Assembly (NCBI GenBank): GCA_030066685.1 | Contig: JASJBF010000004.1 | Location: 1 to 64,000 of the forward strand | Direction: 5' to 3' | Length of the DNA: 64,000 bases | Origin: Kiloniellales bacterium | Lineage (GTDB): Bacteria > Pseudomonadota > Alphaproteobacteria > Kiloniellales > JAKSBE01 | Part shown: positions 60,383-64,000 of the stretch, piece by piece | Position numbering within the stretch: position 1 is the stretch's first letter | Layout: every line of letters starts with the position of its first letter | Translations under genes and position numbers: made by a program | Notes under the pieces: generated by a model | Told to the model about the DNA's origin: nothing | What the model saw: the letters and a program-made list of their open reading frames with translations, nothing else | Databases searched by the model: none

Positions 60383-60824
60383 GCCGGTGTAAGACCTTTC
60401 AGACGCCCAAGCCGAAGGGTTAACGCCAGCCGAAGGGCATTTGTGCCAGCAATCTGTGACCAGAATGGGAAGCCGCGGCGGGTGCGCACGGTCCCTCGTC
60501 GCAGCCGCCAGCTGTCTGGGCGCTCGGAGGAAGCGAGCCTATGAACTTTCCGTGCGAGTTTGAGTTCCTGGAACTGGGGTTCGATCCGGTCGGAGATCAG
60601 GCTTTCGCCACGGATTGCCATCCGATGGAGCAGCTTGGTGTCTTGCTGGTCCGGAGCGTTGATGACGAATGAGAGATGGGCGCTTGGTTCCCTTTCTCTT
60701 TCATGCCTGGACTTGATCCGGGCATCCATCTCGCCGCTGCTCCATGGATGGCCGGGTCAAGCCCGGCCATGACAGCAGGAGAACGAAGGATCGGGCGCCT
60801 GCCGCAGATTTGCGACTAGCGAGC
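60383..60824. other. Gene-free stretch of 442 bases containing a palindromic repeat
   Basis: No recognised gene. The stretch contains a possible 43-codon frame, 60541-60672 on the plus strand (opening MNFPCEFEFLELGFDPVGDQ), without a ribosome site or known family, and the dispersed palindrome at 60701-60774. The promoter of the outer-membrane-type gene should lie at its left end. Confidence 0.4.
60701..60774. repeat. Dispersed palindromic element, second copy
   Basis: The sequence begins TCATGCCTGGACTTGATCCG and ends GTCAAGCCCGGCCATGACA, matching the copy at 21264-21341 over both arms with a few changes and a diverged centre (TCCATCTCGCCGCTGCTCCATGGA). Such copies are often translated wrongly as small VMPGLDPGIH-type proteins. 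Confidence 0.85.
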
Positions 60825-61430
60825 TTACTCCCGAAAGGCTTGGATCGCGGCCGTAATGCGGCCGGCGGTGGTGAGCCAGCAGAGCAGGCCGAAGCCGGTG
60901 GCGAGCCAGGAGAAGGCGCCGGGGAAGAGGCAGATGGCGACGAAGAGGGCGATGGTCTCGCTGCCCTCGGTCAGGCCGCCAAGGTAGTAGAGCGACTTGC
61001 GGCCGCGGAGGTCCGTGGTCAGGCCACGCTTGGCGGCCAGGATCGCATAGGCCAGGAAGGAGCTGCCGGTGCCGACGAAGGAGAAGATCAGGAAGGCGGC
61101 GGCCAGGGCGTCCGCCGGCCGGCCCAGGGCGAATCCGAAGACCACCCCGGCGTAGAACAGGAAATCGAAGACGATATCGAGATAGCCGCCCAGATCGGTC
61201 GGGCCGCGCTGCCGGGCGACCGCGCCGTCCAGGCCGTCGGCAAGTCGATTGGCCAGGATCAGCGCCAAAGCCAGGCCGTAGAGCTGAAGGGCCAGGGCCG
61301 CGATCGCCGCCAGGCCGACGGCGAAGCCGAGCCAAGTCACCATGTTGGCGGTCAGGCCGCTGCGAGCCAGCCAACGGCCGGCACGCTCCAGGGGCGGGTC
61401 GATCACCCTGCGCATCAAGGGGTCGAGCAT
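60825..61430 (-). CDS. CDP-alcohol phosphatidyltransferase family membrane enzyme
   Basis: A 201-residue integral membrane enzyme with about five or six TM helices. The family motif DG-2-AR-8-G-3-D-3-D is visible in RLADGLDGAVARQRGPTDLGGYLDIVFDF. Such enzymes transfer a phospho-alcohol from a CDP-activated lipid or polyol; the acceptor is not certain (phosphatidylglycerol-, cardiolipin- or inositol-type). The ATG at 61430 is used. The DUF3574 lipoprotein gene ends 68 bases upstream on the same strand. Confidence 0.85.
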   Translation of the reverse strand: MLDPLMRRVIDPPLERAGRWLARSGLTANMVTWLGFAVGLAAIAALALQLYGLALALILANRLADGLDGAVARQRGPTDLGGYLDIVFDFLFYAGVVFGFALGRPADALAAAFLIFSFVGTGSSFLAYAILAAKRGLTTDLRGRKSLYYLGGLTEGSETIALFVAICLFPGAFSWLATGFGLLCWLTTAGRITAAIQAFRE

Positions 61431-61497
61431 CCGGGCGCCTCGGCTTTCCTCTTCTAGGGCTCGACGCCGGGGGCGGGGGCTCGGACCGCGCTTCCGG

Positions 61498-61947
61498 TCA
61501 TGTGGCCGGGCGGCCGTCGCTGTAGAAGTTGACGCAGACCGGCCGGTCGGCGCGCAGCACCGCCTGCTGGTCGAAGCGGACGATGTAGTCGGCGGCGATC
61601 TCCTCCAGGGCCTTGCGGCTGGCCGCGCCGTCGTCGTGCAGGACGACGAGGACCTTGCTGCGCTCCGACCCGGTTTCTGCGGTCACCCGGTCGCGCCAGA
61701 AGCCGGTGCCGTCGAGCACTGTGAAGCCGTCGGGGAAGCGTGGCGCGACCACCGCGTCGAGAAAGGCGCGCCATTGACCGGGCTCGACCTCGCGGCCGTC
61801 CGGAACGCTCTGGCCGAGGTAGAGACGCGTCTCCTGCCAAGCCTGGCCGGCGCAGGCGGGTCCGCCGCCATCCGCATGCTGACAGGCGACGGCCAGGGCC
61901 GCCGAAAGTGCCAGTGGAATAGCCCGCTGCGCGCTTCGCAAGGTCAT
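61498..61947 (-). CDS. DUF3574 lipoprotein
   Basis: A 149-residue predicted lipoprotein: signal MTLRSAQRAIPLALSAALAV ending in a VAC lipobox (Cys near residue 22). The DUF3574 domain follows (about 35-145), with WQETRLYLGQSVPDG, WRAFLDAVVAPRFPDGFTVLDG and VCVNFYSDG. The function of this family is unknown. The ATG at 61947 is preferred; a GTG two codons upstream is the alternative. Confidence 0.78.
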   Translation of the reverse strand: MTLRSAQRAIPLALSAALAVACQHADGGGPACAGQAWQETRLYLGQSVPDGREVEPGQWRAFLDAVVAPRFPDGFTVLDGTGFWRDRVTAETGSERSKVLVVLHDDGAASRKALEEIAADYIVRFDQQAVLRADRPVCVNFYSDGRPAT

Positions 61948-61953
61948 GGCCAC

Positions 61954-62381
61954 GAGGTGTGTTCCGGATCAGTCGCTGCCGACCGCATCCATACAATGCC
62001 GTATCGCCGACGGCCAGACCCGAGTCCCGCCCTCCGGCCGCTACCTAGGCGGGTCCTCGGAGAAACGCAGGGAGCCCGGCCCTGGTCGTGGCCGGCTTGG
62101 CGCGCACCGAGGCTGAGGGAGTCGGCTTCGTCAGCCTGCTCGGTGATCCCGACTAGCACGGTCGCTTCGGTTTCCGCGCCGACCTGGCCGACGGACTTGT
62201 TGCACCCAGGACCGGGCCGAGCTTTTTGGGAGCTGCGTCTCCGGGACCTGCCGCCACCAGAGGGCAGGGCCGAATACCCCGACGCCGTCGATGCCTTTCT
62301 CTGGCAGAGAGCGTTACACCTCACCGCGCTTCGCGCCTCCGGCTAGGGCTCGGCGCGAAGCGCTGGGAGGGTGAGGGGCGG
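61954..62381. other. Gene-free stretch with possible decayed coding remnant and long inverted repeat
   Basis: No intact gene. On the plus strand, about 62080-62345, protein-like pieces occur in different frames: VVAGLARTEAEGVGFVSLLGDPD, then a stop, then FWELRLRDLPPPEGRAEYPDA and DAFLWQRALHLTALRA in another frame. This suggests a frame-shifted remnant, whose family I could not identify. The right end holds the inverted repeat at 62318-62377. Confidence 0.3.
62318..62377. repeat. Long inverted repeat, possible terminator of the flavoprotein gene
   Basis: Perfect 12-base arms GCGCTTCGCGCC (62326-62337) and GGCGCGAAGCGC (62352-62363) enclose a 14-base loop. Outer ACCTCACC and GGGTGAGG extend the stem after a small bulge. 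It begins 4 bases after the stop of the minus-strand flavoprotein gene and resembles the dispersed repeat at 11876-12032 in its CCTCACC/GGTGAGG ends. Confidence 0.6.
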
Positions 62382-64000
62382 CTACTCAGCCAGCACCCGG
62401 TGGATGAACTGCACCGCCACCGAGCCCTCGCCGACCGCCGAGGCGACCCGCTTGATCGAGCCGGCGCGGACGTCGCCGGTGGCGAAGACCCCGGGGATCG
62501 AGGCTTCCAGCAGGAAGGGCTGCCGGTTCAGCGGCCAGCCGCAGCCCCGCAGCTCCTCCGGCGTCAGGTCGATTCCGGTCTTCACGAAGCCTTTGTCGTC
62601 CAGCACCAGGCCCTCGGCGACGAAGTCGGTGCTGGGCGCGGCGCCGATGAAGATGAAGACGTGGCCGAGGTCGAGGCGCCGGGTTTCGCCGCTGCGGTTG
62701 TCCTTCAGGACCACGGCGGCCAGGCGATCCTCGCCGTCACTCCCGGCCCTGCCCTCGGCATCGACGATCTCGGTGTGGGTCATCAGCTCGATGTTGCCGG
62801 TGGTCTCGATGCGCCGGATCAGGTAGCGCGACATCGAGGCCGCCAGCCCCGGTCCGCGGACCAGGATGCGGACCTTGCGGGCGTGGTCCGAGAGGAAGAC
62901 CGCCGCCTGGCCGGCCGAGTTGCCGCCGCCGACGATGGCCACCTCCTGGTCCTTGCAGAGCTGCGCCTCGACGTAGCCGGCGCCGTAGTAGACGCCGCTG
63001 CCGACGAAGCGCTCCAGGCTCTCGATCGGCGGCTTGCGGTAGACCGCGCCGGAGGCGATGACCACGCTGCGGCTGCGGATCCGGCGGCCGTCGGCCAGCG
63101 CGATCTCGTGCAGCGGCGCGCCGGGCGCGAGGCTGGCGACCTGGCTGGGCACCACGACCTCGGCGCCGAACTTCTGGGCCTGCATGAAGGCGCGGCCGGC
63201 CAGGGCCTGGCCCGAGATGCCGGTCGGGAAGCCGAGGTAGTTCTCGATCTTGGAGCTGGTGCCGGCCTGGCCGCCCGGTGCCTCGCGCTCCAGAACCACG
63301 ACATCGAGGCCCTCGGAGGCGGCGTAGACCGCCGCCGCCAGGCCCGCCGGGCCGGCGCCGATCACCGCGGTGTCGTACTGGGCGCAGGCGTCAAGCGCCT
63401 GGGCGAAGCCGAGGCTCTCGGCGAGCTCGGCCTCGCCGGGGTTCTTCAGCTGATGGCCCTCGGCGATGACGATCGGCGTCTCGTCGGCCGAGATCTCGAA
63501 GCGGCCGAGGAAGTCGGCAACGTCCTCGCTGGTCTCCAGGTCAACGAACTCGTGGGGCATGCCGTTTCGGGTCAGGAAGCGGCGGATGCGCTGGGTGTCC
63601 CTGGAGAAGCGAGAGCCGACCACGATCACCGAGCTGAAGCGCTCGGCGATCATGCGCATGCGGCGCAGGATGAAGCTCTGGACGATGACCTCCCCGAGCC
63701 CGGCCTCCTTGGCAACCAGGTCGCGCAGGGCCTCGGCAGTCAGAGCCAGGACCTTGAGCCGGCCCTTGGCCCGGCCGGCGACCAGGGCGGCGCGGCCGGA
63801 CAGGGTCACGGTCTCGCCGCTGTAGCGGCCGCGGCCGTGGCTCACGATCAGCTGCTCCCGGCCGGCGCGGCGGGCGACAATCTCCATCTTGCCATCGAGC
63901 ACGACATAGAAATCCGTGTCGCGCTCGCCGACGTCCCAGAGCAGAGCGCCGTCCTCGAAGCTCTCCTCGCGGCCGTAGCCGGCGATCGCCGCGAGCTGGG
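62382..64000 (-). CDS. Cyclic-nucleotide-binding thioredoxin-reductase-like flavoprotein (5' end outside window)
   Basis: The frame stays open to the window edge, so the N terminus is missing; 539 residues are visible. First comes part of a cNMP-binding domain (QLAAIAGYGREESFEDGALL, TDFYVVLDGKMEIV). A small linking domain (about residues 120-205) follows, then a two-domain flavoprotein with FAD motif VIGAGPAGLAAAVYAA, EREAPGGQAGTSSKIENYLGFP and NAD motif VAIVGGGNSAGQAAVFLS, and FATGDVRAGSIKRVASA near the end. The CxxC redox pair of thioredoxin reductases is absent: that region reads GSGVYYGAGYVEAQLC. It is probably a signalling-linked oxidoreductase, not a thioredoxin reductase. Confidence 0.88.
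   Translation of the reverse strand, partial: QLAAIAGYGREESFEDGALLWDVGERDTDFYVVLDGKMEIVARRAGREQLIVSHGRGRYSGETVTLSGRAALVAGRAKGRLKVLALTAEALRDLVAKEAGLGEVIVQSFILRRMRMIAERFSSVIVVGSRFSRDTQRIRRFLTRNGMPHEFVDLETSEDVADFLGRFEISADETPIVIAEGHQLKNPGEAELAESLGFAQALDACAQYDTAVIGAGPAGLAAAVYAASEGLDVVVLEREAPGGQAGTSSKIENYLGFPTGISGQALAGRAFMQAQKFGAEVVVPSQVASLAPGAPLHEIALADGRRIRSRSVVIASGAVYRKPPIESLERFVGSGVYYGAGYVEAQLCKDQEVAIVGGGNSAGQAAVFLSDHARKVRILVRGPGLAASMSRYLIRRIETTGNIELMTHTEIVDAEGRAGSDGEDRLAAVVLKDNRSGETRRLDLGHVFIFIGAAPSTDFVAEGLVLDDKGFVKTGIDLTPEELRGCGWPLNRQPFLLEASIPGVFATGDVRAGSIKRVASAVGEGSVAVQFIHRVLAE

Overview
The window is GC-rich, gene-dense chromosomal DNA, most like a marine or free-living alphaproteobacterium of the Rhodospirillales/Kiloniellales kind. 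This is inferred from gene content and order, not from a marker-gene search: a MucR/Ros regulator, an LdtR-like MarR regulator, SAM-II-type riboswitches on a methionine gene, a rpiB-glyA-nrdR-ribD-ribE-ribB(X)-ribH-nusB-thiL run, a bamE / CBP3 chaperone / DUF177 / rpmF / plsX / fabH / ihfA / merR run ending at tRNA-Pro, and a dispersed palindrome typical of alphaproteobacteria. No prophage, CRISPR array or rRNA is visible. The only mobile DNA is the first 12 codons of a probable IS110-type transposase at the left edge.

Region by region. (1) 1-4600: IS110-like edge fragment, hemB, metA, an OsmC-family gene and metY, all on the minus strand. metY is preceded by what read as two consecutive SAM-II-type aptamers with an intrinsic terminator between them and a sigma70-like promoter just upstream. 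(2) 4780-12790: an amidohydrolase and a five-gene dipeptide/oligopeptide-type ABC importer, then a short-chain dehydrogenase. (3) 12920-18250: an inositol-monophosphatase-family enzyme and an AfuABC-type ABC importer whose binding protein keeps the spacing of the AfuA sugar-phosphate residues. (4) 18450-25900: a 14-TM efflux pump, then three valine-catabolism genes (isobutyryl-CoA dehydrogenase, 3-hydroxyisobutyryl-CoA hydrolase, 3-hydroxyisobutyrate dehydrogenase) with a VWA lipoprotein gene among them, and a MarR regulator. (5) 26430-34690: a secreted repeat protein coupled to a secreted M14 carboxypeptidase, an old-yellow-enzyme homologue, a hybrid histidine kinase, glutaryl-CoA dehydrogenase and a 66-residue conserved protein. 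(6) 34970-41290: a complete branched-chain amino acid importer (livHMGF, a small membrane protein, the binding protein) and a MucR regulator. (7) 41550-51540: core metabolism and riboflavin synthesis, nusB, thiL, a FliL-like protein and a K+-independent proton-pumping pyrophosphatase. (8) 51670-56980: envelope, ribosome and lipid-synthesis genes, IHF-alpha, a MerR regulator and tRNA-Pro(GGG). (9) 57030-64000: a LysR regulator, an orphan outer-membrane-type protein, a CDP-alcohol phosphatidyltransferase, a DUF3574 lipoprotein and an edge-truncated cyclic-nucleotide-binding flavoprotein.

How the parts fit. MetA (with the Glu111 signature of acetyl-transferring enzymes) would make O-acetylhomoserine. 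MetY would sulfhydrylate it to homocysteine under SAM feedback through the leader RNA. The Liv importer supplies valine, leucine and isoleucine, and the isobutyryl-CoA branch genes degrade valine. The peptide importer and amidohydrolase, the secreted carboxypeptidase and the AfuABC-like importer suggest scavenging of peptides and organophosphates. Several genes in the riboflavin, transporter and fatty-acid runs are joined by 4-base stop/start overlaps, often with TTG or GTG starts.
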